Source of the DNA: Castanea sativa
Taxonomy: Eukaryota; Streptophyta; Magnoliopsida; Fagales; Fagaceae
DNA: 64,000 nucleotides
NCBI RefSeq assembly: GCF_040712315.1
Contig: NC_134016.1
Location: 25,492,390-25,556,389, forward strand
Direction of reading: 5' to 3'
Notes under the pieces: model-generated
Told to the model about the DNA's origin: nothing
What the model saw: only the letters and a program-made list of their open reading frames with translations
Database searches by the model: none
Position numbers and translations under genes: made by a program
Shown: piece by piece, positions 43,701 through 55,466 of the stretch
Layout of the letters: every line of letters starts with the position of its first letter
Position numbering within the stretch: the stretch's first letter is position 1

Positions 43701-46700
43701 CTCAATTGATGGACCATTTTTTACTCTAATCTACTAGCGTTATTTTTTGTTTTCCTCTACCATTTTACGTTCTCTTAACTTAAATCAACCTACTTTTTTT
43801 CTCACTAGTGCATCTATCACTTTTCTTTGAACATGACAAGACTATCTTAAACAACTTTTTCTCAGTTTTTCATCAATAAAAGGATACTTATCTTTAAGCG
43901 AATTTTCTCATTTCTCATTTTATTTTTTAGTGTATTTATACTTGTCCATCTAACATTCTCATTTCATTTTTTGTTATATTCATTTTATAAATATGTTATT
44001 TCTTAATAGCCCAAAATTTAGTACAAGCGCGCAGTCGATGTTATAGAATATTTTTGAAAAAATTGCTTGAACTTAATAGGTATTATAACATCATACAATA
44101 CTCTTAATGTGCATTTCCGTTTTATCCACAATGTTTTTCTCATATGATTCACATCATCTTCAAGCTCTCCATCTTTATAAATTATTGATCAAAGATACCA
44201 AAATCTCTCACTCTTTGAAATCTCTTGAATATCAAGTTTTACAACCCTTTCATCTTTGTTTTTACTTTTTTCTAAAGTTACATTTAATCTACTTTGTTTT
44301 AATCCTACTTAACTGCGTCATTTAAATTTTAAAGCGTCTCACCAAATTTCTAATTAACTTGACTTTAACTCCATGTCTAGTTTCATCCACTAAAACTTTA
44401 TCGTTTGCAAAAAGTATACACCAACGGGCTTCCACATGAATTGATTTAGTGAGCTTATCCATCACTAGTGCAAAAGAAATATAAGACCAAGTTGGCTCTT
44501 AGATATTGATGTTTTTTGTTTTAACCTATATGTAATCACTCTCTCCCAAAGTTTCATAGTATGACTATTAAGCTTAATTCTAAAGTAATTTGTGCAATTA
44601 TGAACATCTCCCTTATTTTCGTAAATATGTAGTAGAATACTTCTCCTCCACTCAGTAGGCATTTTGTTAACACTTACGATCTTATTGAAAAGGGTTGTCA
44701 ACTAGAAAACACCCACATCATCCCAAGCACTTCCAAACTTCAATGAAAATCTCATCTGATCACATGATTTTTTTTTCTTCCCATTTTCATCATTCGTAAT
44801 GCATCCTTTACCTTGGTCACCCTAATTTTTCAAACAAACCTACAATTTTTATCATCCATTGGGTTACTAAATTAACTCAAATCCGTTGTATCACTTTCAT
44901 CAAAAAGTTTATCAACAAAACTTTCCATCTCTCTTTAATCACTCTATGATCTTCATCTTTAATACACTTGACACTGTTCAAATCTCTTCTTTTTATTTCC
45001 CTTGTTTTACTAAGTTTTTAAATACTCTTCTCTCCATCATTTGTCCCTAGATTGCTATATAAAGCCTTACATTTAGACTCTTGGACAACTTTTTTTCTTC
45101 CCTCTTCACCATTTTTTTTAAATAATTTCATAAACAATATTTTTTCTACATTCAGGTAGGCTTCTATACTTAAACCTTCTCATTCCACCACCAAGTCTCT
45201 TTATTTTTTTTTTTTTTAGAGAGTTTCAACCTATAGCGTCTACTCCAGATGATAACTCTTTATCATCTGCTCCAGATGATAACTCTTTTTCATTAGACCA
45301 AGACACCAATTAGTTTTTGGTGTAGGTGGGGATTGAGCCCCAGATTTTTTGTATAACCATCAGAGACTTTACCAGTTGAGCTAACTGGAACTCACACTAA
45401 GTCTCTTTAGTTGATCAACCACATTCTTTCTTTAGTTTCTCCAAGTACCTCTTTAGCCACTCTTTTAGTAAAATTAAACATTTTATTCCTCATCTTCATC
45501 TAAATTCCACTTCATGTTATTTGATCATTTTATCTTTAAACACATCCATCCCCCCCACCCCCCCAAATCCCACCACGTAATCCTTGGGCTTATTTGTTTA
45601 TATATATAAACTTCTAATGCACATATCTGGTACCACCAACCATTAATGGTGTTAAGTGATTACGCTTTGTCCTAGTATCACCTTATTACACACTTTTCAA
45701 AAAATGATGAAATCTATTTAACTAATGTTTGTCCCACTTTTGAAAGTAATTAAGTCAAGTGTTCAATAATATCTAATCATACGATATTGCAAAGTCTATA
45801 ATAGCACCTTTTGATTTATTCCTTACTCCATATTCTTGGTCTCCATGAACTTTTTAAAACCCCCATTATCTTTTCCAACATGAACATTTAGGTATGCTCC
45901 AATAAAAGTCTTTTCTTGATTTGGTAACCCTTGAATCAATTCATCAATGTTCACCCAAAATTTTTGCTTAAAATCGGTTCTTCCAATCTTTTTCTCCTAA
46001 GACAAGCTTTGTTACTATAATTCTATCCCCCATATATCCTTCTAACTTTAACTTCTTTTTTCAGGATTTTATCTATGATTATTCTTACCCATTTCTATTT
46101 TTATCTATTTCCTCTAACCATAATTTATATCCTCATATGTTCAACATCTATAGATTTCTCACCTACCTACTTAATGTATCTTGTGACTTTATGGTGTTAT
46201 GTTCTAATTTTAGAAGAGTTTCCATATTATTATGCATGTATCATGTGGTGTGTGTGTCTGTGTTTGTACTTAACTTCTATAAGAAAAAAGAAAAAAAAAA
46301 TCTTAAGATGTTTTAGAATATATTGAAATCTAGAACACATTTCATTTTAAAAAATAAAATAAAAACTCCGTGGACACATAAAATTGAATAAGTGATCTTG
46401 TATAGCACCTGTGGCACACTCTTCTGTTTTGTGATTGCAATCTCTTTGAGGAATGGACTTTCCATCACAGCAAGAGTACCCCAAAGAGCACCATTGGCTC
46501 CTAGTGGAGACCATGCGCTAACCTGAATCCCTTTCTCTTTGCAGAAGTGTCGCAATTTTTCTTGCTGCCATGACACGTTCATTTCCACCTAAAAACATTT
46601 TCATTTCAGTTTCAATGCCATCATAACTCAAAGTCACAATTACTTGATGTGTGGTTACACCTTTTTAAGTATATCATCTCGATTTTCCGCTTACCTGGTT

Positions 46701-49700
46701 AACTGCTGGTGGAATAGTAGCATGATGTAGGAGTTGGGAGAGCTTTTTGCAGCCAAAGTTGCTTACTCCAACAGACTTAGCTAAGCCCAGTCTGTAACAC
46801 TCTTCCATGGCCTCCCATGTACCTTTTATGTCAAAAGGCATAACATCCTCTTTTGAATGTTCGGTACTACCTTCAGTTCCTTGTTTCAACCTCACTGGGA
46901 AATGTATCAAATAGAGGTCCACATACTCTAGACCCAGCTTCCTTAATTGTTATCATAAATGGAAAAGAGAAATTAATAAGTCTGGAACTCTGGTGGTCCA
47001 GCCCATGTGATTACTCTTCTGAAGAGGACTAGTTACACATATTTAAAATTTAAAATTAAATAAAAATAATAATTAAAAAAAAAAAAAAAAACGAAGCCCA
47101 AAAAGAAAAATTTAGGAATGGAAGCATAGGAAAAAAATAGCCATCGGTTGGTGCCTATATTTGGACGACAGTACTCAAGCATGGAAAAAAGTGATTACAA
47201 ATTTACAATATTGTGTAAACGAAAAGGAAAAATAAAATTAAAAAGGTAGAATTTGGCAGTGGTTTTCAGCACATAAAATCAGTTTTTACTTATATAATTT
47301 GTACTTGTCATTTGCTTGTCAAGGCTCGTATGACTTAATTTTTACTCGTGTATTTAATTAGAATTCTATTGAGATTATTCTTAAATTTCATTGTACTATT
47401 AGTATTATACTGCGACGCACAACTTAATCTAAAACCATATTTACTTTAATATATATATATATATATATATATATTAAGTTTTATGTATATGTCATAAATA
47501 AAATAAAGAAAGTTATTCTAAATATAGAATCATATGAAGAAGTAAAAACTTATTTTATGTTTAATGTATAATGATTTTATCCTCAAAAGTTGGTAAGGAT
47601 AATTTAATTAAAGAAAAGTTTATATGAACCAAAAGTAGTGTTAGAAAAACTTATTAAGTGAATATTATATAATAAAAAAGTAATTAAGTTCATAATAAAG
47701 GTTGCACTAGTTAACTATGAGGGAGCACATCCACTTAGCTCAATCACGATTTTTAAGACCAAATTTTTATTTTATTAGTATGAAATAATTACAAATTATC
47801 CACTTATAGTTAGGCCTAATTTCACCATATTTACATGTAGTTCAAAAGTTGGCATTTTATCCACATTTTATCCCTCTAAGGTAAGTTTTGTTAGATTGAC
47901 ATAATCCACCTCTAGCTTTTCTGTTAAAAAAACACATTTTAATACAAAAACATATCATAAAACAAATAAAAATGTTAGGGTTATGCTTATGACAATCTAA
48001 CTGAACTTACCTTAAGTAAGTAAAGTGTCAACTTTCGAATCACAAGTAAACATGGTGAAATCAAACCTAACCACAAGTAGGTAATCTATAATTATTTCTA
48101 TCAATAATTTAGTATATGATATCATATGATTTTGGAAAAAAAAAGTTGATGGTTTCTTTAAAAAAAAGAAATATGAAGGAAATTTCTTTTGCAATTCATA
48201 ATCAAATTGTATGGTAACTAATTGAATATAATGCCAAATGTGACAATAAGACAATAATGACAAACAAATAGTACCATGGTAAATTTTACCAATGAAAGAG
48301 ATAAATTTAATTAGAACAAAGAGAAAAAGTACCTTAAGTATATGTGTTATAGGTGATTAAGTTGTATCCATTATTCATCATTTTGGGTAATAAATTTCAG
48401 TTGGAATTAATAGAATTTTAAATTTCTTAAAACTTAGATAATAGAGTTTCATCTAAGAATACGTTTGGATGCAGCGTTTTCTAGCTGCGTCCACGTTTTT
48501 TTTTTTTTTTTTTTTCCACGCGCATATGTTACTGTTCATTGGCCATGAACAGTGATTTTAGGCCAATGAACAGTACTTTTTGGGATGAACAGTAATTTTT
48601 ACACATTAAAAAATTATTTTTGTACAGTGTTTTCAGTTTTCAATTTTCAGTTTTCAGCAATAAGTTCTATCCAAACGGACTCTAAATTAAACTGTCCTTA
48701 AATCCTGTCATTTTGATTCAAGGAAATATAATATATTTTAACAATTAATAAGAAAAACTAAACTAATTATTAATAACAGTGTAACCACGTGTTAAAGAGA
48801 ATCCTAATAATAACTTTGTGCAACTACAACTTTTAAGACCCAATTTTTATTATATTGAATGCACTCTTTCTCAAGAAATTTTTGATAAATAAAATTAGCA
48901 AGCATTGTAAGAAATGAAAATATGATTCACAGAAAGGTTCTTAAAAAATTAATTACACTCAAAGCAATCTTTATTTTTGTTTATTTTTGAGACACTCCAG
49001 CAATCTTTGACTACTTGAAAGAAAATGCAGTCAAATTTAATTAACTGGAATTCAGTGAGATCTGTGACGCGCAAATGCAAAACTTAGCCATTGAAAATTG
49101 TAGGCAGGGAAGAATGTAAAGATGATCAAATTTAATTGAGATGATTATTCAGTAAATTTAATTAAGATGAATTCAATGAAGTCCATGATATTCAAATGCA
49201 TGAACTTGCCATTCAAAAGTGTTGGGAAGAACGTAAGTACTATATATGTATAAAGTTTCATGCAGTACATGAAATTATGAATGTCTTTATGGAGATTTTC
49301 CAAAAATCCATCATCCCGACAATATCATTGTAGTGGAAATGACATTCCAACAATGATGATCAAGATGAAGATAATCAACTTGTAGAAAATGAAAACTTGA
49401 AATGTCCTAGCTTCTTACTAATGAAAAAAAAAAACAAAAAAAAAAACCTAATGAAAAATGAGAACCGTAGATTTCAAACCATCATCTCATGATCAGCAAA
49501 CATTTGGTTTTGAGTTCTTCTAGTATTATAACTTTTGTACCACAATTTTTATCATAACTCTAATATAGCATATTGTAATTAAATAGATATCTATCACTTT
49601 CAAATGTATTCATAATTTTTTTTCTCATCATTCACAATTAACCACATTAAGGTTGTGGGTTTGTAGCCAATGTCATGGCATAAAAGTTATGTACACATAT

Positions 49701-51583
49701 TTTTCTTTAAGCGGATGATTGGTGCATATGAGAAAAAAAAAAATAAAAATAAAATAAATGGTCATTGACAAATGACAATGATATGGCTAAGGTTTATTTA
49801 TTTATTTAATATGGCTAAGTTGGGTGGCTATGTTTTCCACATATTGCATTGACTATTGATATGGACAAGTTGATGGGTGGCTATGTTTACCAAATATTGC
49901 GTTGTCAATTGATGTAGCTAAAGGTTAGAAAGCCGCCGCCTAAGACATTGGCCGACGGATTAACCATGATTTATTTTGATAGAAAAATAATATTATCCTT
50001 GATTTTTAGTATCCATACATTTATGGATGAGTTCTTTTTCCTTTACAAAAAAAATCTCTTACTATTTTGGCCAATAAAGTAGCTAATATGCAAATTGGTT
50101 TATATATGGTTTAGACTCGAAAGACAATCATGAATAAAGCTAGGCCCATATGGTGACCACCACAATCAATTATAAGTTAGGACCATTCGGTCATTGCAAA
50201 GAGTAGCAGTCGGAGGTAACTTTAGACCTAATCACTAAAATTAATTATTTACTATTTATTTGATAACAAAATAGTAAGCCTATAACCACCGATGTTTTCA
50301 TACACTCTTTTCTTTGAGTATTGTGGTGGCTCGCACGGAGGGGAATGGAAAGTGCATGTGAGAGAGTGAAATTGTCGGTGCCTATAGCATAATTGGTAGA
50401 AAAGAAAAGTATAAGCATACCGTGTGCTCTCTTTCTCACAACCCAAAAAATAAATTAGCTTACCTTACATGTGAGAGTGTAAAAGTTTTATTGAGGAATT
50501 TCAGGCTTTCAGCACCTATGGCAGAATTGAGAAAAGAAAAGGCATAAGTAGGTTGTGCACTCTCTTCCCATCTTCAAGAAAGACCCTAAAATTATGGATC
50601 AATAAAAATCCTCACAATTGCAATCCTAAACTATTTTTAAAAATGCCTTTTGTGTGTCTAATGTTCATTAATGATCAATTTCCTTCCCAATGGCTAGAAC
50701 TTTAATTTTCGTCAACACTAGATACCTAACTCCCCCGTAGCCATATACCAAACAATCTCTCTCAACACCAAAATCAAAATTAGAAATTAGATTTCCACTT
50801 GCATTCAACATACATCACCCGACCAAAGTAAAGTAAAACTCATTTTTTAAAACGATTATAATAATAAATTCTCATCTCTTTTATGCATGAATCATGATAC
50901 AAAATTAATATTAGTTTCATTAGCACTACTAATTCATCGAGCTATATATTGAATCTATCTTTGCTTGGCTAGATTGAGATTATTGAGTAATTCTATGATT
51001 CTATCATTAAATGAAGTAGCAATATTACCTTTAGTAAAGTAAATTCTATTGTTCTTAAATTTATTTTATTTTTGTCATATTAAAATTTATATTCTAAATA
51101 TTTTTATTTCTTCATTTGTAATATTTTCTTAATTATAAATGTGTACTAGCTAGAAAATATTAATGAAGAACTTTGTTTTGAATAAGAGTTCTAAATTTCT
51201 AATTCATCAAAAAGAAAACTAAATGGTAGAGACATGTGCAGAGATGATAAATGGTAGAGATTATAGCATGCTTACTTAAGTGTGAGATTGAGTGCTGGGA
51301 GAACGAGATCATGATGGGCATCCGTACACCATAGTTTAGAAGTAATGAAAATTTCTTCACGATTCTTAATGAGACCTAGCTGTAGAGCTTGTGCCAAAGC
51401 CTGGCCTAGGGGTTCTTCGGTTCCATACATGGATGCAGTGTCAAAATGACGGTTAATGGCATCAATGAAGACCGAAACCAGAGTCTGTGATGGAGGGAGA
51501 GGAACAGCTGCTGTACCAAACCCAATTAATGGCATTTTTTGGCCCGAATTCAGTACCACCTCTGGAGTTTGACTTCTTCTCAT
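40738..51583 (-). CDS. Aldo-keto reductase, AKR4 group (methylecgonone/chalcone reductase-like)
   Basis: Four minus-strand exons: 51583-51276, 46941-46695, 46588-46409 and 40962-40738; 960 nt, 319 aa plus stop, the normal length for the family. All donors are GT and acceptors AG (the first acceptor is TTAAG, slightly weak), and frames join without stops. The catalytic tetrad is present: D48 and Y53 ([10 protein letters not shown]), K83 (ITSKLW) and H116 (YLIHFP). The NADPH-binding C-terminal region has [15 protein letters not shown]. The C terminus [10 protein letters not shown] is typical. Such enzymes reduce ketones or aldehydes with NADPH in the cytosol; plant members serve in tropane alkaloid, flavonoid, galacturonate or other pathways, and the substrate cannot be told from sequence. 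Introns 1 (4.3 kb) and 3 (5.4 kb) are filled with repeats; intron 2 is 106 bp. Confidence 0.93.
41372..42808. mobile_element. Mutator-like element with about 260-bp terminal inverted repeats, in intron 3 of the reductase
   Basis: The left end GCATAAATGCACTTTTAGTC is mirrored by the right end (GACTAAAAGTGCATTTATGC, ending 42808). Arms stay paired through TCCCTACATTTTGG, ATTCAATTAACGCGTTCCA, AGCTGAGGT, CATCACCATGACACATCAAC and the following AT-rich stretch, about 260 bp in all. The interior (41680-42300) is GC-richer and repetitive (CCGAGATC/GGGCTCCATT.TGGCC), possibly captured host sequence, but no protein is recognisable. Flanks ATATTTTCAA and ATATTTTAAT are an imperfect target duplication. 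Confidence 0.75.
42890..43250 (-). mobile_element. MITE, inverted copy of the 14581/62793 family
   Basis: Carries, in reverse orientation, the family landmarks: AGATCAATAGCTATGTCATC, a TTTAAAATTATGCATAAAAT block and TTCAACAGTTAGATTTTCAAAA. Both ends resemble the GTAGC..AAGTTTTA / CTTAAGTCACAACCAATTTTG pair. Lies in intron 3 of the reductase. Non-coding. Confidence 0.6.
43700..46070 (-). mobile_element. LINE remnant (RTE-like), endonuclease and reverse transcriptase
   Basis: Read on the minus strand from about 46070 downwards. The endonuclease region near 45900-45780 keeps [14 protein letters not shown] and, farther on, [16 protein letters not shown], in broken frames. The reverse transcriptase region at 44700-44465 reads [19 protein letters not shown] and [20 protein letters not shown], the conserved start of RT in plant RTE-type LINEs. 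Many stops and shifts are present. A SINE has inserted at 45204-45394. The whole element lies within intron 3 of the reductase gene, in the gene's own orientation. Confidence 0.7.
45204..45394 (-). mobile_element. tRNA-derived SINE inserted in the LINE
   Basis: On the minus strand it starts near 45394 with an A box (TTAGCTCAACTGG) and a B box (GGGCTCAATCCCC) about 45 bp apart, the RNA polymerase III promoter of tRNA-derived SINEs. It ends at 45204 in a 15-16 bp A tail. The target duplication is CACCAAGTCTCTTTA (45189-45203) against CACTAAGTCTCTTTA (45395-45409), one mismatch in 15. This is a complete, well-bounded insertion. Confidence 0.85.
47450..47475. repeat. (TA)n microsatellite in intron 1 of the reductase
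   Basis: Pure TA dinucleotides in AT-rich intron sequence. Confidence 0.85.
47781..48099. mobile_element. Foldback MITE in intron 1 of the reductase
   Basis: The left arm TGAAATAATTACAAATTATCC..GTTAGGCCTAATTTCACCAT pairs with the reverse complement of the right arm (TAGAAATAATTATAGATTACC..GTTAGGTTTGATTTCACCAT). Pairing continues inward through AAGTTGGCA and TAAGGTAAGTTTTGTTAGATTG. Arms are about 140 bp, so nearly the whole element is a hairpin. No clear target duplication was found. Non-coding. Confidence 0.65.
48461..48680. mobile_element. Small TIR element (GTTTGGAT..ATCCAAAC)
   Basis: The left end ACGTTTGGATGCAG opposes CTATCCAAACGGAC at the right. The interior has inverted ACTGTTCATTGGCC..GGCCAATGAACAGT and a 20-bp T run. 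Flanks TCTAAGAA and TCTAAATT are an imperfect 8-bp duplication, as for hAT elements. Lies in intron 1 of the reductase. Confidence 0.6.
48690..51270. other. Remainder of reductase intron 1, AT-rich
   Basis: No nested gene or definite element is visible. Two partly similar stretches near 49020-49090 and 49130-49215 (TTTAATTAACTGGAATTCAGTGAGATC and related) suggest a diverged short duplication. A second pair (50320-50440 and 50470-50580) shares GTGCATGTGAGAGAGTG..AGAAAAG phrases. Confidence 0.45.
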
Positions 51584-51740
51584 GCTTCAAGCTTCCGAAG
51601 TAAAACTTTGCCCACGAATATAATAATAACCTCAAGATTTTGAGGCCTCCACCCCCCCCCCCCCCTCCTTTTTTTTTTTTCCTAGATAAGGGAGGACTGT
51701 CCTTTTCAAGCTCCAGCCTGGTAGCCCATTATTTTAAAAG
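51584..51740 (-). promoter_or_regulatory. Upstream region of the reductase gene with a poly(C)/poly(T) tract
   Basis: Directly before the ATG (51583) on the minus strand. It holds a C15-16 run (51651-51665) and a T run, which read as poly(G) and poly(A) in the gene's sense. No TATA box could be assigned with confidence. Confidence 0.4.
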
Positions 51741-51829
51741 AGCATCAACATTAGATATTTAAAAAAAGGAAATTCTACTGTGTTCCTTCTTTTCTTTACT
51801 AGTAGAAACGGTGTGGGAACAAAAGAAGA

Positions 51830-52330
51830 CATGGTAATTGGGTCAAGGAAGCCTAAAGAATCTAATAAAAAACTCATGGGAGTAAAAGAGGTAAAGAAGA
51901 AGTAAATGGGCCGAGGAAGCCCAAGGAATGAAGTAGTGAAATGGGTTGGCACAGCAGAAATGTTAGTCAACAAAGCCCAAAAGAGGTAAAAATGTGGTAA
52001 TTGAGCCAAGGAAGTCCGACGAATCTAGTAAAAAGCCCATGAGAGTTAAAGAGGTAAAGAAGAAGTAAATGGGTCAAGGAAACTCGAGGAATGAAGTAGT
52101 GAAATGGGCTGGCACAGTAGGAATGTTGGCCAACAAAGCCCAAAAGAGGTAAAGATGTGGTAATTGGCCGAAGAAGCCCGAAGAATCTAGCAAAAAGCCC
52201 ATGGAAGTAAAAGAGATAAAGAAGAAGTAAAGGGACCGAGGAATGAAGTAGTGAAATGGGCTGGCACAACAGGAATGTTGGCCAACAAAGCCCAAAAGAG
52301 GTAAAGATATGGAAAGTGGGCCAAGGAAGC
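51830..52330. repeat. Tandem repeat of about 150-163 bp, three copies
   Basis: The landmark GAAGTAGTGAAATGGG recurs at 51930, 52093 and 52244, each followed by TTGGC or CTGGCAC, GGAATGTTGGCCAACAAAGCCCAAAAGAGG and AAAAAGCCCATG segments. The copies differ by scattered changes. The minus-strand open frames across it are composition artefacts. Probably part of a retroelement-derived block. Confidence 0.85.
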
Positions 52331-52769
52331 CTTGAGCAAAAGATTGATGAAGAAGTGGGCTAGCACGGTAGGAGCATTAGCCCACAAGCCCACATTGTAA
52401 CAAGAAGTAAAAAGAGAGGTAAAGTTATAACAAGCACAATGAAGTGATATGGAAGGATCAGTAGTCAAAAGGCCCACGAAGAAAAGAAGAGAAGCATTCA
52501 CATGTGAATTGTGAAGCAGCCCATGAAAGAAAACTGCATAAGTGTTCGCATATGTATTGCAGAAGCAATCTATATGCTCAGGGGATTGAATGTTGATGCC
52601 CATTTTTGCAAATCCGTACCCAAAAGCCCATGAGAAAAAAAGCCCAATATGAAGCAAGACTCAAAAGCTCATACGGAGGAAAGCCCAATGAAAATCAAGG
52701 TTCAAAGACCCACCAAGAAGACCGAAGAGCAAGAAAGGTCCAAAGAAAGAAATGCAAGGGACAGCGATC

Positions 52770-52865
52770 TGCAGCAAAACGCAGATCTGCAACGGAATAC
52801 AAATCTGTAGCAGAATACAGATTTGCTACAAAATACAGATCTGCTGCAGAATACAATTCCTCGGC
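52770..52865. repeat. Minisatellite of about 18-21 bp units
   Basis: Five or six copies of a unit like AGATCTGCAGCAGAATAC, each slightly different. In one plus-strand frame they read as repeated (R/K)SA(T/A)EY, but no real gene is indicated. Confidence 0.8.
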
Positions 52866-54599
52866 AGAATGGCTTCCACAGATCAAGGCAAATTGGGCTC
52901 AAGACCCTTTTGATCCAATCAACATTATTTTGCCCACAAAGGCCCAAATCTTTTTGTATAGAAGAATATGTGTGAAAATTAATATGAAGAAGCACAATAA
53001 AAAGAAACAAGGAATAGCAAGAAGTGTCAATAGCAAAAATTACGCAACGGAAAGAAAAGTCAAACAAAAGGAAATGACAAACACAGCAAGAAACGCATGA
53101 AGAAATAACACAGAGACACGCAACAAAACGAAACAAAGCGAATCTGCTAGTAGAAACGGCGTGGGAACAAAAGAAGACAAAAACAAAAGATAGTGGAGCA
53201 AGCACACAAGGGCCGGAGCACCACCAACCTATACCCAGCCAATACAAGAGAGGTGGGCTCACGGTCAAGGGGATTCAGACAGTGTGGTTTGGTGGTGGGG
53301 GCAAAAGGGGTATATATTTGGTTTCCAGCCGTGACTTCTTTTAGGAATATACCCTGCTGAGATGGCATATTACCCAAAAGAGGTAGTAAATGGTTGAGAC
53401 CATTTCATGCATGCTATAGAGATAGGTAGTGAGGTAGCCTAATTCTTATCCATTTGAACCTAGAGGTAGAGGTATACAGCAAGAACAAACAAAAGGAAAT
53501 TTTGTCATGAAATGAGTAGTAGTGTAGCAAACCTATCCTAAGTAGTGGTAGTGACCAGGCAACAAGTGGGTTGGTGGGCAGTCCTAAAGGAATGTCCATA
53601 ACAAGCCAAAAACAGTTGGTGAATCCCTAGGGGTAAAAGGAAGAAATCCCATTGAATCAATTCACTATAAAAGGAAGAGGTAATCATGGATGAAAGGGGG
53701 GAGCCCATGGTAAGAGAAAGTAGTAAATACCAAAGGGGAGGCACCCAAAGAGAGGAACCCAATAAAAGGAAAGACCCAAGGGGGAACAACCCACAGCAAG
53801 AAAGCAATAAGAAACTAAGAGTAAAAAGAACAGAGAGAGAGAGAGAAAGAAAGAAAATGGTAAAAAGAAGAGAGAAAACACAGCAGGAATAGGGACATGC
53901 ATCAATAGACTATCTTTTCCCTCCCTCTTACCAAACCCACTCTTTGGAATCCCAAAAGTAGTGATAAGTAGCCCTGTAGACCCATTCTCTAAAATGCACA
54001 ACTTTGATGGCAAAAGCCTATGACAAGGTTGTTCAAGTTGAAGTTTGGGTTCCTTATTTGTTTACATATTTTATGGGAAGATTCAATACTTGATCTTAAT
54101 CGCAAATATATTTGATTTCACTCGTGTGAACTTATATCTGCTATATTTAGTCATTCTGTTGTAGCATGTTTTTATCACGTTCAATGCATTAGTTGTCCTA
54201 CTGTGGTATCTTCATTTGTTGTACTAATTATTCTATTGTAACACATTTTTATTATATTTACCATATTAGCTATTATACTAGTTAAACCTTTTCTGCTGAA
54301 ACTTTCTTATTTTTTTTGTTATTACGTGTTTTACTCTTGATACGAACCAATTACTGTTCTGCCATACGCACATGTATACATTATAGCTCATGTTCTGGCT
54401 TATATTTTGTATATGTATGTGAATATATATAAGTGTATTTTCAAATATATGTATGTATATATTTGAGAATATGCTAACTTATGTAAACTAACATTTGCTT
54501 GATGGGTATTTTCTTTGGGGTTTAGATTTGTGTATGTGCAAGAAGTAGAAAAGTATTTCTACAGTAAAAAACGAAGAGTAACCATTCACGTTGCAGAAA

Positions 54600-54710
54600 A
54601 GTGTAGAAAGCTTTACTGCACAGCTAAAATCTTTACTATGCAGCAGAAAGTTTACTGCACAACAGAAGGTTTTACTGCACAGCAGAGAGCTTTACTACAC
54701 AGTAGAAAAG
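54600..54710. repeat. Minisatellite of about 22 bp units
   Basis: Four to five copies of a unit like CTTTACTGCACAGCAGAAAG with substitutions and small indels. Confidence 0.75.
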
Positions 54711-55056
54711 TTAGTCCTGTGACAGAAACTACAGAAAAGTTCCTTCTGCGGTAGAAATAGAAGATAAGCCCACTTTGCAATATCTTCCCTTGGACTTTGG
54801 ATTCAACGTTTGCGCACAAACTAGCAGTGGTGGAATGGTACTTTTGAGCCTATTCCACAGAGTGCCAAGCCCAACTTCCTTCTTAGAAAAAGCGTAGACT
54901 AAGCGTTGCCCAATGACATTAAAACACGTGTCTATGGTACAAAAAATGTTAAATAAACCCTCACCATTGGTCTAATCAATGGCAACCCCCTGGGTATGAA
55001 CTAGTACCTACAACATGGGTGGGTAGGGTACGTAAATTTAGGAAATCCTAACCAAG

Positions 55057-55083
55057 ATAATAATAATAATAATAATAATAATC
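55057..55083. repeat. (AAT)n microsatellite
   Basis: About nine AAT trinucleotides. Confidence 0.9.
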
Positions 55084-55431
55084 ATCATTCCATAAGTTTA
55101 AGTACTTATAAGGCGTAGAGGTAAGAGTTGGTGTTCAAGTCTTTAAGAGAGAATTTCATATACATATACACAAACTCAACATTTGTAAAATCTATGCCAC
55201 CACAATAAAAAAAGGAGTGAGAAAATGTAAATTTATGTGCCTTTAGACTTTTTACTTTTAATATGTCCATACCAATATTACACTTTATTTAGGCTTTGTT
55301 AACCTGTGTTGAAGGATACCAGTAAAGTTCATTTAATGCATTATTAAATTGTATTTTAATATAAAAAATTTAAAAAATAAAATCAAACTATACACATGAA
55401 AACTTTTTGTTTGCCCATCAATAAATTATTG

Positions 55432-55436
<5 letters not shown>

Positions 55437-55462
<26 letters not shown>
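55437..55462. repeat. (TA)n microsatellite
   Basis: Pure TA dinucleotides in AT-rich spacer. Confidence 0.85.

Positions 55463-55466
<4 letters not shown>

Larger units (their letters stand above)
51740..55020. mobile_element. Probable retroelement-derived block with several tandem repeats
   Basis: The region is purine-rich on the plus strand and uniform in style (AAAAGCCCA, GGCCCA phrases). It carries the 160-bp repeat above and two minisatellites (52770-52865 and 54600-54710). A 35-bp phrase (CTAGTAGAAACGG.GTGGGAACAAAAGAAGACA) occurs at about 51799 and 53146. No reverse transcriptase, integrase or LTR pair was seen, so the class is not known. It lies immediately upstream of the reductase gene. 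Confidence 0.4.

Noticed and set aside
45360..45395. Possible tRNA gene (A and B box)
   Set aside because: The sequence does not fold as a full tRNA and has a body, A tail and target duplication; it is a SINE.
52606..53100. 164-aa plus-strand frame with repeated (R/K)SA(T/A)EY
   Set aside because: The repeat is a minisatellite and the rest is low-complexity; no known domain and no gene context.
51967..53268. Several 60-188 aa minus-strand frames rich in Phe, Leu, Ser and Cys
   Set aside because: They follow tandem repeats and purine bias of the opposite strand; repeated frames such as HFTTSFL reflect the 160-bp repeat, not a protein family.
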